Of a stretch of DNA of 64,000 nt, positions 34,851-46,375 are shown in pieces. The notes under the pieces are model-generated. The model was not told where the DNA came from. It did no database searches and worked only from the letters and a program-made list of their open reading frames with translations. Numbering within the stretch: the first letter of the stretch is position 1; the number at the start of each line of letters is the position of its first letter. The translations under genes were made by a program, and so were the position numbers. Source of the DNA: Proteles cristata cristata. Lineage: Eukaryota; Chordata; Mammalia; Carnivora; Hyaenidae. The stretch covers positions 310,001-374,000 of the forward strand of contig JAESUZ010003283.1 in assembly GCA_017311185.1 (NCBI GenBank), written 5' to 3'.

Positions 34851-36989
34851 AAGTAATATCTAATCATCCATAGCTTTCCAGCCTCATGTTGATCTTTGAA
34901 GCTAGCTTCTGTACAGTGGTATCAGGAATATAACACTGAAAGCAAACTCCTGGAATCTCAACCTTGCTTATGACCCTATGCTCATTAGTGACTGCTCCTT
35001 CATGTTCACTCAATTCATGTTCCATCAAAAGTCAAGCCTCTTGGCCTTGATATGGGACTCATTATTGGGTACTGATCTTGGGTACAAGCTCTCCTCAGCT
35101 TGGATTTGCCAGTTGCCATTTAGACTTGCCCACCTTGAAGAATTCTCAGAAATGACACAGCACGTATTTTTGCTCTTGGTCCAGAACTTGGCTTCGGTTA
35201 AGTTCAACTTAGGCTTTGTGGACAGGAATTTCATAGTATAAACATTTGATAAGGTTTTGCATCCATGATGTAACATGACAGCAGTGCTCTCCTAATTTTG
35301 TTTATTTTCTTTTTCTGTAATACACTACACTTTCTTCATATTGTAGTATCTCACCAATAATATAAAAATTAAATAACATGCTGATGCTAGATATTTCATT
35401 TTATTATTGAATTATTAATGTTTTAACAAGGAACATTTGATTATTATAGATCAGTATTATAAACATATAACATATGTAATTGCTTTATTGTTTTTATTTT
35501 CTTGTCAATTGAAATGTCTTCTATAAATTTACTATATTTTCATGGTAAAAATTCATGTCTGCTTCCCCATATCTGCTATTAAAATGAAAGTCATAAAGCT
35601 TAGGTACTTGTGAATGTAAGAGCTGGCGACTCCCATCATTCCTTCCCAACTTAGTCCCTTGGAGAAAGTATGAAAAGAGTCTCAAATCTTTTTCACTTAG
35701 CTCATAGCATTATACACTAATAGATATTAAATCCACTATTTTACTTTATCTTTGTTCTATCCCATTATTTCACCAGTGGTATCCTATTTCCCTAAATAGG
35801 AAAGCATCTGAGTTCATGTTAACCCAAGAAAATTAGGAAGATGTTAAACAGAAGTATGTCAAAATCACCTGACAAAAATACACGTAATATATTTACTCTA
35901 TAATTTAGTGAGGTATCATTCATATATAGATATGATAGATATATGCACTTACTTTTTTTTTTTAACTAGGCACTATGGTTTGTTAAAAATGGAGCTTCAA
36001 GTCGTATTCTGACTTACATAATTCTAAAGAAAAACATTCTCAAATAGTATTCTAACGTTTTTGTCCCATAAAAACGCCATGTTCAACAACAAAAATAAAT
36101 TGAATGGAGATAAGGAAAAGAAAATAGAAAGAAGTGCCCAGTAAAAGACAAAAAAGAAAGAATATCAAAGATTACCTAAATTTAATTAAACTAGAATATT
36201 TTTGTGAAGTTGCTCAAATCTGTATTATTAAAAAAATATTAAAGACAGAGTTATCTATGACCAAAATATGTTTTAAAATTTCTTCCAACTGGTAATTAAA
36301 ATACTTAAGTAGCATAATTGGGCATCTTTCATGGACTAGTGTGTCTGATCTAAAGGAAACTAATTTTTAGGGATTAAGAAGCCTTCTGGAAATACTTTAA
36401 GTATGACTTGAGATTCAGACATATATGAGCATGATTTACAAACAGTGGGGCAGTCTGGCAGAAGACTATTTGCAAAGGATACATCCTTAAAAAAAAAAAA
36501 AAAAGAATTGCCCTGTTGAATTTAAACAGCTAGATAAAAAGCTTTAGCTGTTGCAAAGTAAAAATGGAACTGTTATCACTAGAATCTGTTCTCAGTCCCT
36601 AGATCATGCCTTGGTTCTAGGACTACAGCATAATTCAATCACAATTTTGGTATCCTGGAGGGTTAGATATGCTTCCAATAGCAAATTGTTGTACCTTGTG
36701 GGGGCTGTGATATGATAGGACTTTAGTGACCATTGTCAGTCACCACAATATGAATACCACAGAAGTAAATGTATTATCTGAACATATAGGACATTCTCTC
36801 TGAAACTCCAAGAAATACTTAAGGGAGCATGTACAGGTGATCTACCTGGAGAGAACTTGAGCCTGGCTAATCTTTACACAGTATGATATTTTCTAAAATG
36901 TGAGGAGGTTTAAGTCTACCCCAATTTCCAAGTCTCCAAAATTTCCAACTCATTAGTTCTTAATATAACAGTGATTTTAAAATATATTG
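34851..36989. other. unique AT-rich sequence, no gene seen
   Basis: No confident repeat. Complementary frames at 34978-35241 (+) and 35025-35276 (-) overlap on opposite strands and neither resembles a known protein. Poly-A run at 36487-36504. Confidence 0.45.
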
Positions 36990-38430
36990 AAATGACATAG
37001 TAAGATGGCAGAATAAAAATTTTCACCCATTATTATCCCAAAGGAACATTGATTTTGACAACCAGTCAGAGACAAAAGCAACTTTGTGGGAGTACAGAAA
37101 TAAAGCAGAGAAGGTTTCAGCATACCATTGAATAAAAAGTTTGAGAATAAACGCATCAAAAAGAATAAGAATAACAGTATCACTTTACCTGTGTCACCCC
37201 TCCCCTAAGGCAGCACAATTCAGTGACAAAATGGAACCCCTTTGCCCCACAATTTCTACCCTAGGGGAAAATGAAACTGTAGTGAGTGAATGCCCAGTTT
37301 TCCCAGCTATCTGGGATATAGCCCAAAAGGGTCAATTTTTTCTCACCTCATCCAGAGTACCCACGGGTTTGGCACCCAGACTTCTAAGTATCAGCATAGC
37401 TAAGTGTTTGGAAAAGGCTGAAAGCAAGGCAGGTGGAGACTTAGGTATCAGGGCTTGGAACTCAACCACAAGCCACTAAATCTAATACTTGCTTCATGGA
37501 CTCTATCAGGAAGCCTTCTGACAAAGCCACTTGGGACACCTTACCTACAGACTCTTCTAACTAGCTCATATGCACCCCCAATGCCCTGCACACCTTACCC
37601 CCACTTTGACTAGCATCCCATGCACACACCCATGGTAGTCAAATGTGAGCATCTGCACATGGCTTGCAAGTATGTGAAGACAGCGAGTTTGATTCTGCAG
37701 GACTGAGCAAAGTTACACAAACTAGAGCAATTTAGGGTACTAGCATAGGGAAAACAAATGAGAGGTTCTCAGTGTCTGGCTAGATTTTGCAAGACTGAGA
37801 AATGGCATATATATAATCTTAAGAAATCCTCTGTAAAGGAACAAGAGGTGTGAATCAGTGTATCCCTAGTTATGATCTGGGAGAGCTTCTAATCCCTAGC
37901 TAGGATTCTGACTGGTTAAAATGTTTCTCTCCTGAAGCCAGTAAGTAAAGATTTCAAGAAGTGTTTTCTTCTTCAAAGGCAAATACAAAACAGCAGGACT
38001 TCAAGGAAAATAAAAAAAATCAAGGACCCATGATACCAGCAAAGAAACACAATAATTTTCTAGTAACTGACCTCCCCAAAATATACATCTATGAATTGCC
38101 TTGATGAAAGATTTAAAATAATTGTTTTAAGAAAGTTCAGTGAAATATAGGCAAAATCAGGAACTCAATGGTGAAATACAAGAGAACTCAATAGTTCAAG
38201 GAAATAGTACAAGAACAAAACAAAGAATTCAGCATACCTAGAAATTTAAAAAAAATCTAGAGCTGAAGTATGCAATGAATGAATGAAAATATAATAGAGT
38301 ACATTGAGATCAGACTCAAACAGAAGAAAAAAATATGTGAACTTGAAGACAGGTCACTTAAAGTTATCTAGAGAAGACAAAAAGAAAAAACAAAAGAATT
38401 AAATGAAAGTTAAAAAATAAAATTTTTTAA

Positions 38431-38588
38431 GGGGGCAACTGGGTGGCTCATTCAGTTAAGTATCCAACTCTTGATTTCAGCTCAGGTCATGATCTCATGG
38501 TTTGTGAGACTGGGCCCCGTGTCAGCCTCTGTGCTGATGGTGTGGGGTCTGCTTGGGAGTCTCTCTCTCTCTGCCCTTCGTGATGTGT

Positions 38589-38620
<32 letters not shown>

Positions 38621-38655
38621 ATGAAATAAACTTAAAAAGATTAAAAAAAACAAAA
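38431..38655 (+). mobile_element. CAN-SINE inside ancient L1 ORF1
   Basis: Head gggggcaactgggtggctca, CT run at 38590-38620, A-rich tail with AAAC units. Its removal rejoins the ORF1 blocks on either side. Confidence 0.9.
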
Positions 38656-38902
38656 CAAACAAAAAACAAGGAATGAACAATCTAAAAGTCTACAGGGATA
38701 TCACTAAGAATTAATATACACATTGTGAAAGTTCCAGAAGAAACAGAGAAAAAGGAAAGTTTATTTAGAGAAATAACACCTGAAATCTCCCAAATCTTGG
38801 GAGAGATATGACCATCCATCCATTCATATAAGGATTGAAAGTCCCCAAAGAGGCACAACCTAAAAAGAACTTCAGTGAAACACATTATAATCAAACTGTC
38901 AA

Positions 38903-38954
38903 ATACATACATACATACATACATACATACATACATACATACATACATACATAC
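38903..38954 (+). repeat. (ATAC)13 microsatellite
   Basis: 52 bp of pure ATAC repeats lying between actgtcaa and aagacaaagag, two neighbouring ORF1 blocks, so the tract expanded within the L1 relic. Confidence 0.96.
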
Positions 38955-39109
38955 AAGACAAAGAGGGAATTGTGAAAGCAGTAAGAGAAAAAACACTCAT
39001 TATATCCAAGGGAGTCTCTACGAATCTATCAGCAGATTTCTAAACAGAAACTTTGTGAATCATGATAGGTGGTAAAAGAATAAAACTACCAACCACATAA
39101 GTTTTACAG

Positions 39110-39208
39110 GCCCCCACAGAGCCTGACGCGGGTCTCGAACCCACGAACTGCGAGATCATGACCTAAGCGAAGTCGGGCGCTTAACCGACTAAGCCACCCA
39201 GGCACCCC
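39110..39208 (-). mobile_element. CAN-SINE head without body or tail
   Basis: Reverse complement of only the tRNA-like part: cacagagcctgacgcgggtc to gactaagccacccaggcacc. The head is near-consensus for the young subfamily (cttaggtcatgatctcgc on the sense strand). The CT-rich body and A tail are absent on the left, where ancient L1 sequence ends. Since SINEs insert from the tail end, this is unusual. Confidence 0.88.
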
Positions 39209-40425
39209 TTAACTAGCATTTTTTAAAAAGAAGATAATCTGAGGATATTCGAAGCCTCCAAAATTCTAGATGAGACAAGAAAGAGTACTGTTCCAGATGG
39301 AATGGTCTCTCCATATTTTACGGGACATTTTGAAAAAGTTGTTTTAATCACTGATGATATTACCTTATGTTTTTTAGGGAAAGGAACTACATTTAATTTT
39401 TTCCTCAGAGGGAAAAAAACCTACCCTATATTCGGTTGATATAGAAATAACTCCTATAATATCAATAGTTTGTGAAGCCAAATGATTTTATGCTTAGGAA
39501 AATCTCCCCGCTCCCAAATCTATAAACTTTCAGAAACAAGGCAGGAATTGTAATGTTTTTTTGTCAGACTCCATAAAGGTTACTTTGGTAAATAACTTAT
39601 AAGTTCCAGACACATATTACTGTTGAGGGAAAAGTAATTTGTTGTAATCATTTTTAATTATAGTTATTTTTAATTATCTTTGCTGTATGCGTAAACATTA
39701 AAAATACAAACAGGGCTGCAATAGCACAGATGGTTGGTGCTTGTTACCCAGGCTGTCAAACATCGTTTGAACACCACTGCCTCCTTTTCTCTAATTGTAA
39801 GGAAAAGCAATAAAGTTGATTCTTGGAAATAATTTTCATGTTTGAGAAAACTGGCTGTTACTAAGGATGGTAGAACCAATTTATGGAAAATTGTGTCAGC
39901 CTTTATCTCTCCCTCAGCAATGCTTTCAAACTCTTCATTTGAGACCCCCTTTACTCTTAACATTTCTGGTTTACCTGGTAGTTGACCTTCACATACCCAT
40001 GCTTGGTTTTGCTTTTACTCAATCAACAAATCAGGAATCTGGAATGGTTTAAAAAAAACAACAACCCTTTCACAACTTGAGTATGTGCACTGAGGTGGCG
40101 ATATGAACAGTGCAGACGGCACCAGTGTTCCACATACCTGGTTTTATTCATGTCCACACAAAAAAGCCGAAGTAAAACTAAATAACATTCCAAGATTTTA
40201 ACACCAAGTACCTCTCGTGTCAACACATGATTAAAGAAAACAGCTCCAACTTTTTCAGTTATTAACATGAGAACTATTAAATCTGCCACCTGGTGGCCAG
40301 CACGAAAGTGGGTCAGATTCTGGTGTGAATACTCTTCAAATAAAAGATGAATTTCCTCTGTGAGCTTAGAGCCAAAGTCAAAGGGTACATCATAATCCAA
40401 ATGTTAAATCTGTCAGATCAATGCA
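39209..40425. other. low-repeat segment with two minus-strand frames
   Basis: No repeat family recognised over 1.2 kb. Minus-strand frames of 97 codons (39670-39963) and 125 codons (40023-40400) lie close together in different frames. The second begins MDYDVPFDFGSKLTEEIHLLF. I recognise no domain, signal peptide or family and see no splice-site pattern that would make either an exon. It could be a decayed gene copy, an old unrecognised repeat, conserved non-coding DNA or chance. A CTCF motif lies inside. Confidence 0.4.
40283..40296 (-). promoter_or_regulatory. candidate CTCF binding motif
   Basis: The minus strand reads CCACCAGGTGGCAG, matching every position of the degenerate CTCF core CCASYAGRKGGCRS. 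CTCF is the vertebrate insulator and loop-anchor protein, and motif direction (minus) matters for loop formation. Only the sequence match is seen. Occupancy is inferred. Confidence 0.55.
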
Positions 40426-40438
40426 AAGAAAAAAAAAA

Positions 40439-40596
40439 CTGCTCTTGGCTTAGCTCGACGTTGGTCGATACATTATATTCCCATTTATTTTTTTAACTAC
40501 TGTTCAATACTTAATGTTGTCCAGGCAGGCAGGCTGGAGTGCAGCCATAGCAAAAAACAAAAACAAAAACAAAAACAAAAAAACAAACAAAAATAA
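40439..40596 (+). other. 112-nt segment followed by (AAAAC)n tail
   Basis: Sequence starting gctcttggcttagctcgacg and ending ggagtgcagccatagc runs into an AAAAC-rich tract (40551-40596), which looks like the A tail of a small retrocopy. It contains a perfect 5-bp stem with a 4-nt loop (TCGAC GTTG GTCGA, 40455-40468) and several CpGs, unusual for this AT-rich region. The parent RNA is not identified. Confidence 0.35.
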
Positions 40597-41032
40597 AATC
40601 AGCTTTGCACAAAAAACAATATTCTCTACAAACATGGATTGTAACCAAAGATCAAGTCATTTTCCTAAAAGAGGAATTCTACATGTAAAATGAAAATAAG
40701 AAGAAATATGAAAAAGAACATGGCCTGACAGGAGTCCATATTAGCTCTGGTGATAATGATGGTATAATAGTTCTCTGTACTGAACCACCAGCAATACTAC
40801 CAACCCTTTTGATGATCTGGGAAAGCAAAAAAAAAAAAAAAAAAAAACCTGAAAGAAAAATAATGATAACACTTATTTTCTAACTTTCTGAACTTCTGTA
40901 CATCTTAGGCCATGTAAGTACTAATCTACAGGAGATACACAAGATAGAAATATCTAGGTAATCTCTCCTCATACGTATATACATGAAACAACTTAATGAG
41001 ACAGAAAGACATTTACCCAGAAGTTGAGGAAG
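40597..41032. other. unique sequence, no gene seen
   Basis: Poly-A run at 40829-40847. Nothing else recognised. Confidence 0.4.
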
Positions 41033-41278
41033 AAAACTCCAAATTTGGGGGTGCCTGGGTGGTTTAGTAGGTTAAGCGTCCAACTTTCGCTTAGGTCATG
41101 ATCTTGCGGTTCGTGGGTTCAAGGCCCGCGTCGGGCTCTGTGCTGACTGTCAGCTCGGAGCCTAGAGCCTGTTTCAGTCTGTGACTCCCTCTCTCTCTGA
41201 CCCTCCCCTGCTAATGCTGTCTCTCTCTCTCTCCTAGAAATAAATAAAAATATTAAAAAAAAAAAAACTTCAAATTTG
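41033..41278 (+). mobile_element. young CAN-SINE with TSD
   Basis: Copy at 41048-41263 of the cgactttcgctt-type subfamily (here caactttcgctt). TSD aaaactccaaatttg (41033-41047) and aaaacttcaaatttg (41264-41278), 14 of 15. Confidence 0.95.
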
Positions 41279-42929
41279 CACACACAAAAAAATGTTGCAT
41301 TCTTTCAGCCCAAAAAATAATTGTTAATGATGAGTATCAAGATAATTAAAAATCAAATTTAAATTTATCACTGAGGAGCCAGATGGACAGTCCCAGAGTA
41401 CATGTCTGTTTTTATCACAGAAGCAAGTTACAAAGACTATTCTGCCATTTCATGCCAAGTTTATATTTAATGATGAAATTGCCCTTATTAAAGCCATAAT
41501 ACTTTACTGAGAATATGGAAGAGTTATAGAGACTCTCCTCTTCACTTTGGGCATGTGATGAATAACACAGTCAAGCTTAAACCCCAGTTACCCTGAATAT
41601 ACCCCATAATGAATAACTAGACCATAACAACATCATATCCATTATTTAAGTTAGTGTCTATTACATGAGTCAGAATTTTGAAGCCTGTACTATAAAAGCT
41701 TATTTTAATTGTGTGGACAAGTAATTTAATTATATGACTAGTGTCTAGCCTTGTAAAGATAGAGCACAGCAATATATTGTTTTGAAAACAAATAAAAACC
41801 TGATTTCAAAAAAGCCTATGGGCTTCTGAGCAGTCTTTTACAAAACAACACATAATGCTATATATATATAGTGCATATATATATATAATATCAGAACATG
41901 GGAGATTGAAAATGGCATGATGGGAAGAGGGTGAATTTTCCCCCACAGAAAAGTACAACAAGGAAATTTTCTTGTACTGACTTTGGAGCCAACTGGAAGA
42001 AAAGGGAGATCTTCCCTGAGGCTGCATCACTACACACCAACCCTCACAAGAGATTCTAACACCAATTCATGCTATCTTTTGTGATTCAAAAAATCTCATA
42101 AGCTATATATTGGTCATGTTTTATGACTGGTAGTACTTCTAGTACCTAGCAGAAGTAAATGCAGATCTACATGGGAGAAACTCACTTTTCACTCAGACCC
42201 CAAAATTTTAAAAAAAAGTTCAGATCATAGGTCGCATTCATAAATAACAGAATTTACAGGACAACACAGCACCTTGAGCAAGACCCAGAAGAAATACAAG
42301 AAACATAATCAAACACACAACAATTTCCAAATAATCAGGTACGTAACAGTAATTGTGTTCACTCTACATAAAAATACAATGAATTCAGATAAAACTCTTT
42401 CTTTGGTTGTTTACTCATTCACACTGCTCTCCTGGGCTCTCACTCACTAGTTTGGTATTTCTAGATCTGGCCCTCCCTTTTGTCCCTGAAGTCCACTGAA
42501 GTATTTTTTTCTGATCCATTGTCCCCAGCCAGTTCAACTTCACACTTAACCCCAATCATTGCCCTGATCTTGAAGAACCTGAATTTTAAGTAAGAAATGA
42601 TTCTTCCATTTCCCTTATAGCAGGAAATCTCTCATTTCTGAATTATTCACACACCATTCCTGACCTACCTTCCAGGCAAGAGGTTGAAATGGTTTTGTTA
42701 TTAAATATTAGCTGTGCTTTCAGATCCACTGAATATAAACACCGCCTTCATACATTTGCTTAGATTTAATCAAATCCTGATCCAGGCTCCACCATTTATT
42801 ACCTGTATCTGGTTAGTCTCAGGTCTTTAACCATTATCTATTTGCTGACCAATCTCCTATCTGTATCTCCTGCCTAGAATTGTCTCCTAAATGTTATATT
42901 CACATATTCAATTACCTATTTGATATCTC
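41279..42929. other. mostly unique sequence, no gene seen
   Basis: AT dinucleotide stretches at 41860-41890. C/T-rich DNA from 42410 may be the eroded left part of the L2-like relic that follows. Confidence 0.4.
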
Positions 42930-43170
42930 TATGAGGGAAAACTGATGAACATTTAAAGTTAGATATGTCCAAATTTGAACTCCTGTTCTTCCTTTCAAAA
43001 CCTCTCCTTCTTGACCCTCCTCAACATACATTATGGTAGTATCTCCATCCTTCAGTGGCTCAGCCAAAAGTCTTGGGACATGCCTGACTTTTCTTTTTCT
43101 CTTATACCTCACATCTAATTTTTCAGGAATTTGGTGGACTCTATCTTCAAATTATATGTAGAATATAATT
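42930..43170 (+). mobile_element. L2 LINE ORF2 C-terminal relic
   Basis: Blocks gttagatatgtccaaatttg, ccttcagtggctcagccaaa, gtcttgggacatgcctgact and ttggtggactctatcttcaa match the late L2 ORF2 order. The minus frame at 42912-43112 is antisense to it and is not a gene. Confidence 0.65.
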
Positions 43171-45009
43171 AGTTTTGTCTCTCAATATTCACTGTATAGA
43201 CAGATTCTGCTGAAGATGTTTGCCTCAACTTACTTAAACTAGTCCATTTCTCCAATAGCAAGCTTTGCTCCAAATTCCAGCTTGGGAAGATTGATGTGGG
43301 AATATAAACGTAAAGAGGTCACCTAACATTATGAATCTTTTCCTGCAATAGGAACTGCTACTGCACACATACTCAGTTTCTTTCTTGAATTCTAATTTTA
43401 GAAATACTGCATGCCATACCTGGTTGGGATGCAAATTTTTATGCCTTATTTGTCATGTGCTTTCTTGGACACCAACTAAATCTGAGTTGACTATGATACT
43501 CTAGGCACTAGATGTTGGACTACTGGCTTAAAGGTCAAATGTTAGCCCTATAGTTAGGTCAAGACATTGGCCCCATGCTACTTAATCTGACTTCACCTCA
43601 ACCTCACCTCACTTTCAACCATTTGTATAGTTGGCTAAGGGACTTTCACAATTCAAATCTAATTCTTAAAGCAAATGAAGTCCAGAAGTAGGCAGTCAGG
43701 ACTCATGCAGTGACTCAGTAATTGCTGTAAGGACATGGCCTTTCTGTCTTTATTCTCCAATGTTAGATGTAGCCCTTCGTTTTTATTCTTGTAGTTTTGA
43801 GGCCATCAAGTGTTTGCTTATCCTCCAGACATTCTGGCTACATTACAGGCATAAAGAAGATAAGAGGAATACAAGGAGCATTGCCTGCATCAGTAAAATG
43901 AAAACTATCCTAAAAATCTTCATCCTACCTTTCATTGGAACTATGGCATATATCTCATCTCCACTGCAAGGAAATCTGTCTGGGAAGCAAGTATTTTTAA
44001 CTGTTATATTGGTTCTCTGAACATAATCAGGATTATCTTGGTAAGGGAAAAAGAATATTGCATTAAGTATAGACAGCTGGTTTCTGCCATGTCTAGCAAA
44101 GAACACTGGGCTTGTTTCATAATCTACAAGAAAGGTCACACAAGTTGGATGAGTATTAATAGATTAAGAATAAGTTCCTCTTTTTCCTACAAGTCTCTTA
44201 AAACTTTAAAATTACAAATACAAGTATTTACTGGATTATTCTTCCTTAGAGAAAACTCAACATTGGACAATTTTGTTCTCTGTGATTACAAGCAGTTGGT
44301 CAGCTTACAAGCAGTTGGTCAGCTTGCATCCAGTGTGAATGCCTGGAAGATTAGAGAGCTCTGTTCCAATATATTTTCCAATCCTTTTAATATTCCTCTG
44401 TCCCCGCTGTTTCCTTTTCATGGTTCAGAATTTAAAGAGTAGAAATGGTCTACATTTATTGTTCTAAACATGAGTTATAAACTTATGAATATGGCTGGTT
44501 ATAGAACAGGGAATATCAGTTAGATATGCTAATCCTGAGAAAATAGTTTGTTTCTATATAGGATTCCTTCTACTCAATGACTCCCAGAAAGCTTATGGCC
44601 AATTTTGGGATCTGCTGTAATCAAATTTATAGGACTTTAGCAGTACATTTTTTTTTTTGCCAGAACTTCTTTCTTGACTCCATTTTTTTTGGTGTATATA
44701 AGTTATGTCTTCTTACCATATTATATACACCTTCATAAGCTACTTTTCTTCCAAAACAGTGGAATAAAAATTAATATTCTTGTAAAAGTGAAGTATTACA
44801 CTGGCCAAATATTTTCTGCACATGGTGCATTGTATTATGAAACCTGAAGGTACACAAGTGAATTCCAATACACATTACTATTCACAAGAATCATAATTAC
44901 ATATATAGATCTATCATCTGTCTATCTAATCATCCTTCCTCATGTGAAACAGTGAATTTCAATTTGCAAATATGAAACCATTCATGACATTTAAATATAA
45001 ATTAAGAAT
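43171..45009. other. unique sequence with a 19-bp tandem duplication
   Basis: No repeat family recognised. The 134-codon frame at 44038-44442 contains the perfect duplication at 44288-44325. Its overlap with an opposite-strand frame at 43843-44139 and its composition argue against coding. Confidence 0.45.
44288..44325. repeat. perfect 2 x 19-bp tandem duplication
   Basis: Acaagcagttggtcagctt occurs at 44288-44306 and again at 44307-44325 with no mismatch. Confidence 0.97.
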
Positions 45010-45560
45010 GAACACCTGCTAGGTGTCACATGGGACGTCAGTAAAGAGAAGATTTAGAAAAGATGAATATGTGGTGACTCTGAGAAATAAGTGAGACATG
45101 GTTGAAAGCAGTGGGGAGCCCTGTAGAAAGAGAGAATGGAAAAGTGAAAGGTACAGACATGGAGTGAGCACATCGTATTGGATGGCCATATTATGTGAGT
45201 GTGTTAAGGATCCATAAAGATGCATTAGACTGATAAGAGCAGGACTTAAAAGGAGATAAGTGGAGAGCCTTCTGTTTGATTCAGTAAGAAACCAGAAACC
45301 ACATCATTCTGGAGCGGGAAAGAGATATGATGAAAGTGTTTCGGGAAGATTAATTTTGTAAGTACTATGAAGAATGGATTGGCATGAAGCTGAATTGAAG
45401 GAGAACAGCTAGGAGTCTGTTGAAATAATCCATGTGTGAAGTTATGAGGGCCAGGACAAAAATGGCAACTGCTGAAATGGAAACAAGTAAAAACAAGTAA
45501 AGAGTCATTATATGAAGCATCAGCAGTCTCCAATTTTAAAGGGAATCCAGCTGAGAACTG
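45010..45560 (-). mobile_element. L2-like LINE relic
   Basis: Reverse-complement L2 ORF2 blocks, notably gtctgttgaaataatccatg and agttatgagggccaggacaa. The 124-codon frame at 45246-45620 (-) lies in it and is not a gene. Confidence 0.5.
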
Positions 45561-45999
45561 GAGGTTAAACTGTGTGGCAGCACTGACCATGCTTATAATA
45601 GCACATATGTCATTATCCATTTCTACAGATAGAGGGGTTTACAAATAACGAACCACATATCTACAATTCTTACCAATTCTAAAATAATCTCCCAGTTACT
45701 ATAATTTGTGCTCTCATGATTTCATGAAAATGGTTATTTCTTGATTCTAATTATATTGGTAGTTTCTGAAATAAATCACTGGTTCTATCAACTCTGAATT
45801 TTTTCTTGCTTTGAGCCTATTCTTTACAAAATGGTTTTGCTTGTACCACAGACTGATAAGCCTAAAAAGATCCAAAGGCTTATGCCACTCTGCCCAAAGT
45901 TCACAGTAACATATTTTAAATGTTACTGGTTACTCATTTTGAAATTCTAAACAGTATTATGCTATGTAGGTCTGATGAAAATGACTGTTACCAAAATCC

Positions 46000-46375
46000 T
46001 TGTTTTCCCCTTTTCCTAGACATCGAACTTGACTGCATCTTCCTTCAGGGTGGCTATGTGACTGAGCTATTGCCAATGGACTGTCAGTAGAAGTGATGTT
46101 CACCACTTTCAGGGCTTCTCTGTATCACCATCCACATCTACTCTTCTATTTTGTGAATTTCATAGAATTCATTCTATGAATTTCAATTTCAAGTGACCTT
46201 GTAAGCCATACCCAACAGTTGTTAAGATCTTAATCATCCTGGATCTTTAAAGAATTGTACAAAATTTATATAAATATTAAATTTATACAGAAATATAAAC
46301 TTCTCCTTGTCTCTAAGGCAGCATACATTTTAAAGTCTATTTGTTAGAGTAGTTAACCTACCCTAATACACAAGT
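46000..46375 (+). mobile_element. ancient LTR-like repeat (MaLR/ERVL type)
   Basis: Blocks ggctatgtgactgagctatt, ccaatggactgtcagtagaa, agtgatgttcaccactttca and ttagagtagttaacctaccc occur in the order of a widespread mammalian LTR-like family. Family name not assigned. Unique DNA flanks it (45561-45999, 46376-46949). Confidence 0.5.

Larger units (their letters stand above)
36990..39105 (+). mobile_element. ancient L1 with 5' UTR and ORF1 relic
   Basis: Begins near agatggcagaataaaaattt, the recognisable opening of an old mammalian L1 5' UTR. ORF1 blocks follow: tatgaattgccttgatgaaa, gaacttgaagacaggtcact, cccaaatcttgggagagata, cacattataatcaaactgtc and atcagcagatttctaaacag. ORF1 is broken throughout. 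A SINE (38431-38655) and an (ATAC)13 tract (38903-38954) interrupt it. No ORF2 or 3' UTR follows. Confidence 0.7.

Noticed and set aside
34377..34856. 159-codon plus-strand frame, the longest outside young repeats
   Set aside because: It lies over an L2 LINE 3' end and flanking DNA. The composition is not protein-like and no domain is visible.
38881..38955. Regular repeats that could be read as a CRISPR array or satellite
   Set aside because: Simple 4-bp microsatellite without spacers, in mammalian DNA.
40520..40550. Resemblance of aggctggagtgcag to the 3' part of 7SL RNA (reverse complement)
   Set aside because: Only about 13-20 bases resemble it and the following bases diverge. Too short to call.
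43760..44442. Overlapping opposite-strand frames of 86-134 codons
   Set aside because: Mutually overlapping on both strands, with a recent tandem duplication inside and no domain. Consistent with chance in unique DNA.
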